Positions 12,240-24,833 of a stretch of DNA of 64,000 nt are shown piece by piece. Made by a program: the position numbers and the translations under genes. The notes under the pieces were generated by a model, which saw only the letters and a program-made list of their open reading frames with translations, was not told where the DNA came from and made no database searches. Location: the NCBI GenBank assembly GCA_025403435.1, contig CM046333.1, positions 37,283,521 to 37,347,520 of the forward strand, given 5' to 3'. The DNA comes from Artocarpus heterophyllus (Eukaryota; Streptophyta; Magnoliopsida; Rosales; Moraceae). Each line of letters opens with the position of its first letter. Positions within the stretch are counted from its first letter, which is position 1.

Positions 12240-12244
12240 CTTTT

Positions 12245-15200
12245 AATCTAAGCAATAGACGGGATATGACCTTGACAGAACTGATGAAACAGTTACAAGA
12301 GTTTGAACTGCTGATCAGGGAGTCTCCTGCTGGTGGAGAGGCCAATATGGTAGCTGCTTCTGGTTCCAATCCTAACTCTGGGAATGGAAAGAAGCAACGG
12401 GCCAAAAGTGGGAAGTCTTCTATTCCTATTGCTACCAAGAGCAAGAAGAAGAAGAAGAAGAACCCAAAGAAGCTTAAGTGCTTCTTTTGTGGTAAGGTCG
12501 GGCATATAAAGAAGCATTGCAAGGACTTCCTTTCCAAGGGAGGTAAGTGTGATCTTCTATATTTAGAAACTTGTTTGGTTGAGGAATCCAGTGACATTTG
12601 GGTCATAGATTCCGGTGCAACTAATCATGTTTGTGTTTCTCTGCAGGGATTCAAAGAAACGAGAAGTCTACTTCGTGAAGACTTAACGCTTCGGATGGGC
12701 GATGGATCCTTGGTCTCAGCGGAAGCAGTGGGAGATGTCCATCTTAATTTTGATAATTATAGGAGTTTAATTTTGCGAGATTGTTTTTATGTTCCTAAAT
12801 TTAAAAGGAATTTAATTTCTGTATCTTCTTTATTTAAAGACTCCTACGTGGTATCTTTTAATGAAAAAGTGGTGATTCGTAAAAATAAATCTTTTATCTG
12901 TTCTGGATGGATGCAAAATAATCTATATTTTATCAAACCTAAGATGGACCTATTGCTTAATGCTGAGATAAATGATAATGACTCAAAAAGACTTAAAACT
13001 TTTCACTCTAATAAGACTTATCTTTGGCATTTGCACCTTGGCCATATTAACCTGAATAGGATTCAAAGGTTGGTAAGGGATGGACCTTTAAGTCACTTAA
13101 AGGTGGAATCTATACCTCAATGTGAGTCTTGTTTGGAGGGTAAAATGACCAAAAGACCATACGGGTCTAAGGCAATAGGGCCGAAGGGGTTCTAGAACTT
13201 GTGCATAGTGATGTTTGCGGACCGATGAACATCCGGGCACGAGGAGGGTATGAGTACTTCGTCACTTTTATTGACGATTACTCAAGATATGGGTATGTAT
13301 ACCTAATGCACCACAAAAGCGAAACTTATGATAAGTTTAGGGAGTTTCAGGCTGAAGTGGAAAAGTAATTGGGTAGACCCATAAAGGCACTTCGATCTGA
13401 TTGAGGTGGGGAATACCTTTCTGATGAGTTCTTGGGACACTTGTTAGAGAATGGGATTTTATCCCATTTGACTGCGCCGGGTACTCTGCAGCAGAATGGC
13501 GTAGCAGAGAGAAGGAATAGGACTTTGATGGACATGATTCGGTCCATGATGAGTTATTCATCATTGCCTTTATCCTTTTGGGGATATGCACTACAAACCG
13601 CATGTTATCTTTTGAACAATGTGCCTTCAAAATCGGTCCCTAAAACTCCTCACGAGTTGTGGACAAGACGGAAGACATCCTTAAACCATATTCGCATATG
13701 GGGATGTCCAGCTCATGTCCTGTTTAAGGATCCGAATAAGTTGGAAGCACGTTCAGAAGTTTGCGTGTTTGTAGGATATCCAAAAGGGACTAAAGGGGGT
13801 TATTTTTATAACCCAAAGGAAAATAAAGTCGTGGTTTCAACTAATGCAACTTTCCTTGAGGAGAGTTACATGAACGACTTTAAACCTCAAAGCAAAGTGG
13901 TGCTTGAGGAGTTGAGGGGTAATCCGTTTACTCCGGAGGTTCTGAACGAAACCATTCCGATCGGTGTAGAAAAACCAAACAAACCTGAACAACAACCTCA
14001 GGGGCTTCGGCGTAGTGGGAGGATCGGGCGTCAACCTGAGAGGTATATGTTCAATGGGGAGGTCTTTTTGGCTGAACCGGATGAACATGACAGGGATCCT
14101 TATACTTACGCAGAAGCTATGGAGGATGTTGATTCAAGACTCTGGACAGAGGCCATGAACATTGAGATGAAGTCTATGGAGACTAATCGGGTCTAGGAGC
14201 TTGTGGATCTTCCCGAAGGGATAAAACCCATAGGGAGTAAGTGGATCTACAAGAGGAAAAGAGGAGTGGATGGAAAGGTCGAAACCTTTAAGGCTAGACT
14301 GGTAGCTAAGGGTTATACGCAAAAGGAAGGAATCGATTATGAGGAAACCTTTTCGCCTGTAGCCATGCTTAAGTCCATCCGGATTCTCTTGTCCATAGCT
14401 GCCGCTCTCGACTACGAGATTTGGCAGATGGATGTCAAGACGGCTTTTCTGAATGGCTATCTTGATGAGTCCATTTATATGGAACAACCAGACGGGTTCA
14501 AGGTCACGGGTCAAGAGGGTAAGGTTTGTAAGCTGCTAAAGTCAATTTATGGACTTAAGCAGGCTTCTCGTTCTTGGAACATAAGATTTGATCAAGTGAT
14601 CAAGACTTATGGGTTCTCACAAAATGTGGAGAGCCATGTGTTTACAAACACATTAAGAATGGGAAGGTGGTTTTTCTACTACTCTATGTAGATGACATTC
14701 TGCTAATTGGCAATGACGTTGGGGCGTTGTCATCGGTCAAATTATGGTTGACCAAGCAGTTTGACATGAAGGACTTGGGTGAGGCTAATTTTGTTCTCGG
14801 TATCCAGATCTTTCGGGATAGGAAGAACAAAATGATAGCTTTGTCATAGGCCAGCTACATAGATAAAATTCTCAGGAGGTTTGCAATGCAGGATTCCAAG
14901 AAAGGTGGGCAACCATCTAGGTCTGGAATTACTCTTTCTAAGAAAGACTCTCCAAAGTCTTATGAAGAAAGAGAATACATGAAGAAGGTACCTTATGCTT
15001 CGGCAGTGGGTAGTCTCATGTATGCCATGTTTTGCACTCAACCAGATATTAGCTATGCGGTCGGGATTGTGAGTCGATTTCAGGCGGATCCAGGACCGAA
15101 CCATTGGGTTGCGGTAAAGCATATTTTCAAGTACCTGAGAAGGACTCGTGGGTATATGCTTGTGTATTCGGGTAAGGATTTAACTCCTCTAGGATACACT

Positions 15201-15674
15201 GATTCGGATTTTCAATCCTGCCTGGATTCTAGGAAATCGACATCAGGGTTTGTGTTTACTCTGGGTGGCGGTGCCATCAGTTGGAGAAGTGCGAAGCAAG
15301 ATTGCACTTCGGATTCAACGATGGAGGCCGAGTATGTGGCGGCTAGTGATGCTTCGAAAGAAGCAGTGTGGCTCCGCAAGTTCCTTGGGGATCTTGAGGT
15401 AGTTCCTGGTATGGATAAAGCGGTATCACTGTACTGTGATAACAGTGCGGCGATAGCTAATGCTAAGGAACCAAGATTTCACAAGAAGAGTAAGCATATT
15501 GATCGGAAGTATCATGTGATAAAGGACTTCGTTGAGAGCGGGCATGTCACGGTATGCAAGATCGCGTCAGAGGACAATTTAGCTGATCCATTCACGAAGA
15601 CACTTACTGGGAGAGTCTTCGAGAGGCATGTGGAAGCTATGGGGATGCGAAATTTGCAGTATTTACTCACTTAG
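12245..15674 (+). pseudogene. Copia-1 gag 3' part and pol (degenerate)
   Basis: Continues gag after the nested insertion: a lysine-rich stretch and CCHC knuckle (CFFCGKVGHIKKHC, about 12478), protease (VIDSGATNHV, about 12605), GAG-pre-integrase, integrase core (DDYSRYGY, then GGEYLSDE), RT ([11 protein letters not shown], then [11 protein letters not shown] near 14675) and RNase H (MEAEYVAASDA), ending at TAG 15672-15674. Breaks seen by comparison with Copia-2 are a 1-bp deletion near 13172, TAA at 13366, TGA at 13402, TAG at 14194, a frameshift near 14630 and TAG at 14847. These enzymes would copy element RNA and insert the DNA. In this copy they are dead. Confidence 0.9.
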
Positions 15675-15677
15675 TGC

Positions 15678-15687
15678 AAGTGGGAGA
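15678..15687 (+). other. Copia-1 polypurine tract
   Basis: AAGTGGGAGA lies directly before the right LTR. The same tract precedes the Copia-2 right LTR at 47437-47446. It primes plus-strand DNA synthesis. Confidence 0.75.
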
Positions 15688-15688
15688 T

Positions 15689-17720
15689 TGTTAGACATGT
15701 ATGCTCTAAGGAGTAAAAATGTAATACGTTTTTGGAGACATTTTTATCAATAAAGAATTTATTCGTTTATATATACCAAATATTGTCCTCTTTACGTTCA
15801 TATTTATTGAATGTATGATAAGCAAACATTAGTCTGAGACTGTCAGTCTAAACCTTAAGAGTTGGGCATATGATGGGATGATTATGCGGTAGACACGACT
15901 CTTAAGGTGATGGTCTAAAATATATGATCCGCAATCGAGGGAATAAAGTTGGGCGCTTTATTCATGTAAAGATTGTTATGTTGTCTATATCCCTTTTGGG
16001 AGATGGTTTGTCTTGGCCATCGGAGTTGGACTCCGTGAATAGAAACATTGGTGCGTTGTCATAGGTGACGATGTGTTGGATCGGGACATAAAGTGAATTG
16101 ATTTGGATTAATAATTCTGTCTTGGCAAATCGATTCACTTTAGACAATCATTTGTATTGTATCTTAATCCTGAGATGAATAATGGGCCCGTTGTCTCGAT
16201 TTGTGTCTTTTGATGTACCAATGGGTGACTCCCACATCTCTATAGTGGCATGCATGCCGGTACGTTGGAGGCATGACTCTTGGTAGCGTAGACTTGTTAT
16301 TCATAGATATGGAATCCATAGCTCCTCTTTAGGAGTAATGATATCCTCTTATATGCGTTGTCCTGTAATTGGAAAACTGGAGCGCTCAACCATTTGGATA
16401 CATAGGTGTAACCGAATGGTATACTATCTTTGGATGGTAAGTTTTCTAATGGTGAGACAATGGAACGTAAGATAAAAATAATCGGGAAGGTAAGACAGAA
16501 CTTGTCCTTAAGCCGGTTATGGATGATCATATGGGGATGCGATACACTATGATATGTCATGGAGACTTAGCTACACGAGCTTCGTAATTCTATAAAGTTC
16601 GAGAGTGCAGCTCCAAGCTTTTAGTGGAGTAGCGTTGGAGTTGATAATTGTGAAATGTATATCTGGGATATTGGGTTTCATAATTATCATGAGCTTGAAC
16701 TTTATAGGTCCATTTTGGTCCCCTTTGCTAGCTCACAAAATCCTGTAACGACACGGCGTGCTTTTCCAATAATTGGTGACTTATGTCGGATTTATCAGAT
16801 TGGTTTAAAATTTATAAGAATCAAATAATTCATGTCTGTTTATCGGTTGAATTAATTATGTAAGAAATTAGTTCAAGATGAACTTGTTGAATTATGGCGT
16901 TCGGATAATTCTTGTCTGTTTATCGGTTGTTTTAATTTTGGACAATTAGAACAAGATAAACTTGTAGAATTATTGTGAATTGATTTATTTTCTTAGAGAT
17001 TATCTTGATAAAGTTTGTTTTGATCAGATATCTTTTCTATTGGGCTATTTGAATCAAAACTGAGACTTTATCCTTTAGAATCTCGGGTGGAAAATAAAAG
17101 ATTCGCGGAGATTTTTCTCGGCAGTTCGGCCTGCCTATCAGAAAGTTCGGCCTGCCGAACTGGCCAGTTCGGCCTGCCTATCACACAGTTCGGCATGCCG
17201 ACCGCGACAGTTAAGATTACGCGTTTTTCACGCGTATCTTATCAGATATTGATCCAAACTTGATTCTGTTTTGATTTTTGAGACCTAATCTGATATGGAC
17301 TGACCCCAAGGACCAATAGGTATAAAAAGGGAGTGAGTCTAATGATTTACTGAGATCAATTTAAGAGATTAAGAGTGATACTCTTCTAGTGAGCATCTGA
17401 AAACTCCCTGAGAGCTTTTGTTCACAAATCACGAACACTAGCTTTGGGTTCTCTCTATTGGTTGGAAGGAGAGTCACCGGTGGAAGAGCTATACGTGTGA
17501 GCCCACACTCACTCCAGTTGTGGATAGAGAATAGCAAAGAAGACCAGTTGGTTGAGGCTCTTCTGGAACGTTACTTCTCTACACAGGTTGCGAAGGTTCT
17601 TCGGCACACTGAGGTTAGTAAGATCTGTTTAATTTATACATATAACATGCCAAACTTGTGTTTTGGAAAATACTCTGATGGAAAATTTTAAAAATTCCGC
17701 TGCGCACTTTGTTTCCAACA
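15689..17720 (+). repeat. Copia-1 3' LTR (2032 bp)
   Basis: Begins TGTTAGACATG after the polypurine tract and ends ..TTCCAACA at 17720, where Tat-like gypsy coding sequence resumes. TATA box at 17321. It has a four-unit palindromic array, one unit more than the 5' LTR. Confidence 0.94.
17127..17200 (+). repeat. Palindromic array in Copia-1 3' LTR (4 units)
   Basis: Cores start at 17127, 17148, 17170 and 17191, spacing 21, 22 and 21 bp. It has one more unit than the 5' LTR array at 1122. Confidence 0.85.
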
Positions 17721-19490
17721 AATGTCCGCCGAACTGCCATTGTCAATTAAAACACGTCGTACAACGTTGTTGGCGATAGGCAGTTCGCAAACCAAGGCAT
17801 CGTTGTGGGGATGCATCAGCCGGTCTGCTTCCTCCTCGGTGAAGGTGATCGGGATGTCTTCTTGGCGGCATATCTTATTGATATGCTCGGAGACATTCAT
17901 GAAATCACCCCGTTCGACCCGCCGGGCTTCTCTGACGTAGGATCGCCGCCCACTCGATGTGTCCCAAGCTACAGGCCCGCCAAGTATCATGTGTACGATA
18001 CTCGGGGGTTCCGGGGCGTTCACACTATCGGTCCTGGGTCGGCCTTGTACGTCTCGGCCTGACGAGTCATTCCTTCCAGAGGTCGCCCTCAGGTTTATGG
18101 CCTTCTCCACGAAATCTTGCAATAGACCTTCTCGGACCAGCCTTTCTATTTGGTCCTTAAGTTGGATGCATTCTCGGGTTGTATGACCCACATCCTGATG
18201 GAATTTGCAAAATTTTGACTGGTCACGCTTCGCCCTAAAGCCTCGAAGCTTGGGCGGCGGTGTCAACAGATTCTTGTCGCCGACCTGGGCAAGCACCTCA
18301 TCAATGGTTGCCACCAGAGGTGTGTAGTTTTGGAACTTGCCGGTCGGCCCCTTCGGCCTGTCGGATTTCTCCTTCTTCTGCTTCTTCGCATGCTCGGCAC
18401 TATCCTGCACTGGTCCTTTTTTCTGCTTCTTTTCCTTTTTCGTCCCGCTCGGGCCAGCCTCCTCCCGGCGGCTTTTCATATACTCGGCAGCGTCTGCGTG
18501 CCTTTGAGCATAGCCGAGCATTTGCGAAAACGTGTTTGGCTGCTCGAAGGCCAGGGACCAGGTCAGCTTCTCGTCTCGGAGGCCCCCTACAAAAATATGT
18601 TTGAGGGTTTCGTCTTCGACGTGCTTGACCTCAAGGGCAGCCCGGGTAAATCGGTTGACGTAATCCCTGACACTGCCGTCTCCCTGCTTGACAGCGTACA
18701 GAGAAGTTATTTCTTTCCTCCGCGTCCTAGTTGTAGAGAATGCAGTGGAGAAAGCGTCAGTTAAGTGCCCAAAAGAAGAAATCGACCCTGGTTCGAGCCG
18801 TCGAAACCACTGCCGAGCAGGGCCTGTAAGGGTGAGGGAGAAGGCTTTGCACATTGCAGCGTCACTGGCATTCTGCAACAGCATGTGCCCGCGAAAGAGC
18901 TCGGCATGCTCATCCGCGTCGGTGGCCCCATCGTAAGACTTGATTTGTGGGACCTTGAACTTCGGCGGCATGGGTTCCCGCATTATATGATCCAGGAAGG
19001 GCGGACCCTACGCCCCGATCTCATCCGAACCAAACCTGCAATTGCGGATGTCATCGATCTGTCGCTGCAGCACCCGAAATTGGTGACTATTCGTATCTTC
19101 GGGCAGTTCGACCCGATAAGGTACTCCGCCCTCAGCACGGCCTTCAGCTCCGCCTTGGCGATTTCTGTTAATCCCTCGGTATCCGAGCCGATCAAATACT
19201 GAGGCTCTAGAACCTTGTGGTGAGGGGACACGGTGTGGTTGACGTCCCATCTGTCGTTCATGAACCAGTCGATTATCGAGCAGGGGCCCTCTGGTGGATC
19301 CTAGAGACTGCTCTGATCGGTCCTCCCAGTTAGTGGCACTCTGCTCACGCCGACCCTCTGCCTGGTCAACCTGGGCAGGGGGTGGCGGTTCTGGCGCAGC
19401 TTGTTGTCGAGCTTGCGCGAGCTGCCGAGTTAAAATCCAAACTGCATCTGTGAGCTCCTGGATGGGGTCATGTGCAGCTCGGGCCTGCAT
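17721..19490 (-). pseudogene. Tat-like gypsy gag and start of protease (broken)
   Basis: From the ATG at 19490 the frame runs through a glutamine-rich coiled region to a TAG at 19008-19010, then continues in the same frame through a retrotransposon gag domain (SYDGATDADEHAELF, then ARQWFRRLEPGSI), a lysine-rich linker, a zinc knuckle of the form CKFHQDVGHTTREC, and the protease start VLIDNGSSADI, where Copia-1 interrupts it. Upstream of 19490 another frame (from an ATG near 19589) reads into the same region, so an N-terminal frameshift is also likely. The gag would form the particle. The copy is inactive. Confidence 0.83.
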
Positions 19491-19690
19491 CGACTCAGCT
19501 CTTGTCGCGCTTCCTTGCCCTCCGGACCGGGATCTGGCGGTTCGAGGACGACTGCTGGGCCGTTCTGTAGCTGGTTGCCTATGCCTGGCATCGCCCGACT
19601 CCTGATGTCGGGCGGTACTATCTCTTACGTTACCTCATGTTGTCATTTCAGAAATTCGAGGTAGAATAACTTTGGATTGGGGCGCGTCTT

Positions 19691-19708
19691 GCCCTCCTTC
19701 TAGCGCCA
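19691..19708 (-). other. Tat-like gypsy primer binding site
   Basis: On the minus strand TGGCGCTAGAAGGAGGGC follows the LTR after three bases. A TGGCGC start is common among plant Tat elements and differs from the initiator-Met type in the other elements here. The cognate tRNA is not assigned. Confidence 0.65.
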
Positions 19709-19711
19709 AAA

Positions 19712-20336
19712 TGTTGATGCTTACCGCTGTCCGGCGTCGGATCAACACCCAAGTGTGACTGAACACCTTCTGACCTCCTCTTAAGCTTGCCCCAGGTCGG
19801 GATTGAGTACCTACGAGAGGGATGATTCGGAGAAATGGGGTTAGCCAATAGACAAGGGCTCTCCGATGCTCAAGGCAAGAACTGTTCGGTAGAGGTCGGC
19901 AGCTGATTAAATGAGAAGAGGTCTCTCTCTCTCTAAAACGTCATAAATGCATCCTATTTATAGGCCACCAGCTGGATCGGGTGCAAGATGGGTTTTGCCC
20001 ATTACCCAGGTGTCACATCAAAGTGTATCAAGCAATAGGTGACAAGTGTCGCGTCCATAGTCCAATGGATTGGACTCTATCGGACGGCAGCACGCCTGCC
20101 TGGTGTTGGCCAACAAGGATGGGTAGTGACGTGTTATGATGAATAGCGTGGCCCGGCCCGAGCTACAGTTCATCCCCCGAGGTGGCAGCCTTCTTGGGGG
20201 CGTGCCCTCAGATCAGTGGAAGGCTCCCCGGGAAGAAGCATAATTCGTCGGGTCGGGCGGTAGCCATTTATGCCGAACTTATTTGCCGACCACCAAAGTT
20301 AATGTCCTCGGTGGGAGTGCTGAGCTACCCTCAACA
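19712..20336 (-). repeat. Tat-like gypsy 5' LTR (625 bp)
   Basis: The plus strand begins TGTTGA and ends TCAACA, a six-base terminal inverted repeat. It lies immediately next to the PBS. On the minus strand CCTATAAATAGG at 19953-19964 is a good TATA box. Confidence 0.82.
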
Positions 20337-21950
20337 AGTTTGTCACTTTTTTTTGTTCAAAATTAGCTGTTGAACCGTTAAATTGGTCATTCAAAAACTA
20401 AAATAAAAGGTTAGGGACTAATAAATTTAAAATAAAATATTGTGGACCAAATGTTTACTTTGATGAAAAGTTAGGGACTACTGAAGCAATTTACTTGAGA
20501 AAGTTTGACCCATTATAACAAGAAGTCTTTTTTGCCAAACAACAGGCTAAAGGGAAAATATACTTTGCTTATAAAAAAATTTAGAGGAAAAAAGAATTTC
20601 AATGAACACATTTTAAAATTATAACATTTTAGCAAAAAACAAAAAGAGAAATTAATTAAATAGAAAAGGAAATGAATCAGCAAAAAAAAAAACATAGAAC
20701 AAAAAAAAAAAAAAAAGAAAGAACAATAAAAAAGAAATCTCTTTTACATTACTCAATAAAAAAATTAATGGTGGCAAATTAAAGAGAAAATGACTTTGAA
20801 GTCTATATAAAAAGTAACATGTGAAAGTGTTCTAAGGAAAAAATATATTTAAGTAAGATAAGTACATGGAAAAAATTATTTTTGAGGACTCCAACAAAAA
20901 ATATTTAAGTAGGTGGCACTTTTAAGCAAAGATTTTTTTTAATAGAGCATATTGGTAAAAGACTTATTTTGACGAGGCACATTAAAAATATAGGATTAAA
21001 AAAATAAATATAAAAAAATTACACTTTAGTAGACACCTATGTTTTGGTTAAATATTATATACACACATAAATAAATAATATATATTTAAGAAAACAATTG
21101 ATAAGGATAAATAAAATACAATACTAATTAGGGCCTACATATAAGAAATTCAAATATAGAGGGTGCATTTAAAAAAATTACTTCAGTATAGCAATTATAA
21201 AAAAGAAGCATTTACAAAGGTCGTATTAGACACAAGAATTTTTCAAAAGATTATCAGGGAAAAACATAAAATTTTAGAAGCAAGCAACGTTAAAAAGAAA
21301 GATTGTATGGAGCTGGTAAAAAGAGACCACAAATTTGAGGTATATATGAAAAAGGACAAAAAAAGGAATAAAAATAGAAAAGGACAAAATAATTTGACCA
21401 TAAGAATTTAAGGGATAAAATAAAATTGCAGCATTTAGTAAAGAAAGAATCATAAAGTTTACTTTGGTAAAACAATATTTCAATGGATTGAAAGAAAAAT
21501 ATATTAGGGGAAACATATTTGAGAATAAGGATAGTTCAATAGAAGCAGAGTAGAATGAAAAAAAAAATTTCAATGATAGATATTTAAAACCACAATTTTT
21601 TAAATATAGGAAAGTAGAATAAAAGTAAAAAAATGTAGGAGAATAAAAGAGAGAAATTACAACAAGACAAGGAAAAGTATTAGAAAAAGAGCAGAAGAGG
21701 ACAAAATAACCAAGTTTTGAAAGTGCTTTAGGGTGGAGAAAATAATATTTTAGCAATTTTTAAAAACATAATATTTTAGCAAATTTTCAAAAAAATAATT
21801 TAAGAAAGGAAATTTTCAACAGATTGTTGAAAAATATGACAACATGAGATAAATTAAAATAAGGAACATTTGAATAATTCCTATTTAAATATATGATTTT
21901 AGGAGGAAAAAAATAAAAGGTAGAAAACGTAAGCAAAAAAAAAAAAAAAA
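20337..21950. other. A/G-rich low-complexity region
   Basis: 1.6 kb of plus-strand purine-rich sequence, mostly A with scattered GGA and GAA, plus long A runs (20680-20720, 21935-21950). Short phrases recur loosely (TTCAATG.., ATTTTAGCAA). The long minus-strand ORFs here are phenylalanine-rich by-products of that composition. No gene is supported. Confidence 0.6.
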
Positions 21951-21973
21951 CAGAGAGTAATTTGCAACTGTGG

Positions 21974-24828
21974 TGTAATAACCAAGAGAAATTTATTAAT
22001 AAAATTTTATATTTAATTGAGTTTAATTAATAAATATACCTTTATAAATTGTATTTTCTGTAAAATTATAATAATGTGCAAATAAGTAATATTAATAGGA
22101 AATTTTATTGTAACCTTGATGCGATGATGGATATGGTTAAATACAAATTTTGTGAGCTTGAATGCTCAAAAATTTCTAAATAATATCCATAAAATGAATT
22201 TTATATCATAATTAATTATAGTATTGTGATATAAATTAATAAATGATTAAGACATAGATAGGATAGAAAAGCATGTCAAAACCCTAAACAGTATAAAAAG
22301 GCTTGATGCAGCGTAAGTACACTACTAAGATAAAAAAAACAAATATAAGAAATGCTATGTTTAGATTTTAAAAGTGACAGAAAGAATAGATAAGAGATTT
22401 TATACTACTCAAGAACACGATTTTTACTGAATTTACCCCAACAGTATAAGAAAGTTACTGCATAGGAAAAAAATTACACAGTGTAAAGTTTTGGGGCCTA
22501 CCAAGCGGACACCCAATGAAGTGGGATTGGGCCACCATAACATGAAATGTGGCCCAATCATGTTTAGCCACTTAATAATCCACTTGATTACCATGGTGAC
22601 TCACCCATCCCTTTAAAAAAAAATCCCATGGGATAAGTTCAAATTAAAGGCTTAAGCATAAAATTTTTTTCATTCCTCTTCTCCACAACCCACGACAGCT
22701 TTGGTGTTCTTTCTCCCAAAATTTTGTTCAAAACAACTGCTCACAAAACTCTCTCCAATTAAGTTACAAGCTTTAAAGATCAAAGTTTTACAAACTTTTT
22801 AAGACAAAAACTAAACTTTTCCTCAAGTTTTTAAAGAGTTTTCATGGTTTGAGCAGGCGAATTTGATAAGGAATTCTTTTATGTGAAACATGCCTAGAAA
22901 AATTTCAAAGAAGTCCTTGGAAGGCTTAAGACCATCAATTTCTCTTTTGGTAAGTTTAATTTCTCAAATTTAAAGTTTATTTGGTTTTTTGTTTTGGTTT
23001 TGATTGTTTCAAAGGCATGTAATTATTCAAGTAGGTTTGTGGTTTGATTCCTTGATTGTATGGTTTATGATGTGGTTGGATTGTTGAAATTAGGGCTTAA
23101 ATGCAAAAATGGTCATTTGGTGTGAAAATAGGATAATTTTTGTAAATCTTGATGTTAGTTTTTAAAGAATTGTGATTGGGCATGCAAATGGTTTTAGACA
23201 GCCTTGAACCTGTTTTCACAGTGGTAGAACTTCTGTTTTAAAGCTGATTTTTACAAAAACTGCCCAGGGACTAAATTGCAAAGAAAATTATTTTCTTTGT
23301 AGAATTGAAAATGGGCTGAAAACTCCCTTATACAGTGTGAATTTCATAAAAGTTAAAATACAAAAGTTGTAGATCTCGACAAAATTGTTATAGGTCATAG
23401 ACAATTCGTCGAAATTCCTCACCGTTTGTGAGATATAATTTTCTAAGATTTATTAAATTGAAAAAAAAAAGTTTTCAAAGGGCAAAAACGTTGTTTTGTA
23501 AAAGGAATTTAGGTATGATATTTTGAGAAAATTAAATCCTTATGAAAAATAGGAAATTATGGTTTAACAAGATTATTTTTGGTATCGGGTGTAAAGTCGT
23601 CAAAATTTTCAAATACGGGTAAAATCGTAAACTTTTGTTAAACTTACGCTTTAATACAAAATATGAAAACCCGACACCCTAGGTTATTGTTTTAAAGCTA
23701 ATGAGCAACAATTTTCGTTAAATAGCAAAAGTGGGCTCAAGGAATGTACAAGGCCCATCGAGGGCAAAATCGTTATTTTTTTCACAAAGTACCTAAACGG
23801 ACCCAAAATGTTTGAAATAGGAAAAAAGGGTTATTAGTATGATTTTCTCCCTTCGTTAGAGAGGATAGGGTAGAATAAGCTGAGAGGGAGTGAATCCGTG
23901 ATTGTCGGTGTAGTAGACTATAGAGCAACATGATTTATTAATTGATGAACGTTTGTAATGACATATAGATAAATAGTGATAACTTAGCTAATGACGATAT
24001 AATTGCTTAAACAAGACACTAAAATGTTAAGAAAAAAGGAACTGAGTTTGGTTTGTACAACAACCTATATAAGTAAGTTTCAAACCCACCTATAGTATGA
24101 AATAATAGGTTTAAAGGTATAATATACTTATGTGAATACATCTGTGTGTGTTGCACAATTGAGAGTGCATATGATTTGCACTTAGTGCGTACGTATTTTG
24201 ACATGCACGACATGATCACCAAAATAACTGGATTGGTAAACGGATCACCAGAAGTAAAGAAAGTGTCGTCCCAGCTCCCGATGCAAAGGGGAAGTTAATT
24301 TTTAAAGTGAAGTTACGGTCTCGGTGTTACGAAGACCTACATGCGCATATGTTATGAGCATTTGGGCCCTAGTTAAAGATAAGATATGATAAGAATAAAG
24401 AATGTTTATAAAAAAAGCATAATTGGATTATGCATTTTAGTGAATATTTCATGTGGGCTATGTTTGGACTTATTGGGCATCAACTCACTTAGTTATTTCA
24501 TGCTTGAGGTATTGCAACTAAGAGATCAAAATAAATTTATTGATGAGTTGGCGGTGGAGGTATGAGCCTTGTGCAGACGGGGAATGGATACTGCCACTGT
24601 TATGTTTCTGCTTGCTATTTATATTAAGTTATTTTGGACCTAGTTGTAAACTAAGTTACAAAAAGATCAAGTAAGACAAAACCCTTTTGTGAATGCTACG
24701 TTGATTATATAAAATCATATGAAAAGAGTTTGGTTATATGTATATGTAATATATTAAAAAAATTGGAAATTTTTTGTAAATACGTTAGGAAATTGATTAA
24801 GTACGGTCCAAAAAGGCGGGTCGTGACA
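21974..24828 (+). repeat. Gypsy solo LTR (2855 bp)
   Basis: Begins TGTAATAACCAAG and ends GGGTCGTGACA, flanked by a perfect 5-bp duplication tgtgg (21969-21973 and 24829-24833). Several blocks match the Gypsy-1 LTR in the other orientation, for example the AAGTGGACACCCAA-like block near 22510 against 11680-11710. It is therefore a diverged relative. No internal region is present, so it arose by recombination between two LTRs. Confidence 0.9.
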
Positions 24829-24833
24829 TGTGG

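Larger units (their letters stand above)
1..17720 (+). mobile_element. Copia-1, Ty1/copia LTR retrotransposon (left end off window, interrupted by Gypsy-1)
   Basis: A forward copia element with a left LTR (1-1694), an initiator-Met type PBS, a long leader, gag-pol in copia order (gag, zinc knuckle, protease, integrase, RT, RNase H), a polypurine tract and a right LTR (15689-17720). Position 1 aligns with 16007 of the right LTR, so about 318 bp of the left LTR lie outside. Without the nested Gypsy-1 (3881-12239) and one TSD copy the element would be about 9.7 kb, matching the 9651 bp of its relative Copia-2. By eye the two LTRs differ at about 1% of sites, so the insertion is fairly young. The reading frame nevertheless carries several stops and frameshifts, so it was probably mobilised in trans or decayed quickly. 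It sits inside the protease region of a Tat-like gypsy element. Confidence 0.93.
17721..20336 (-). mobile_element. Tat-like Ty3/gypsy element, 5' part (host of Copia-1)
   Basis: Read from the right on the minus strand: a 625-bp LTR (19712-20336), a PBS, gag and the start of protease, cut at 17720 by Copia-1. The rest lies left of the window. The five bases after the LTR (agttt, 20337-20341) should be the TSD, but its partner is not visible. The higher GC content than its surroundings, and the FHxxxGHxTxxC knuckle, fit the plant Tat/Ogre group. Confidence 0.85.

Noticed and set aside
18260..18764. Plus-strand ORFs of 114 and 144 codons
   Set aside because: Shadow frames antisense to the Tat-like gag, which has clear family motifs.
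21274..21756. 160-codon Phe/Tyr/Ser-rich membrane-like ORF
   Set aside because: Produced by the purine-rich composition of the opposite strand. Overlapping frames look alike and no start context or homology is recognisable.
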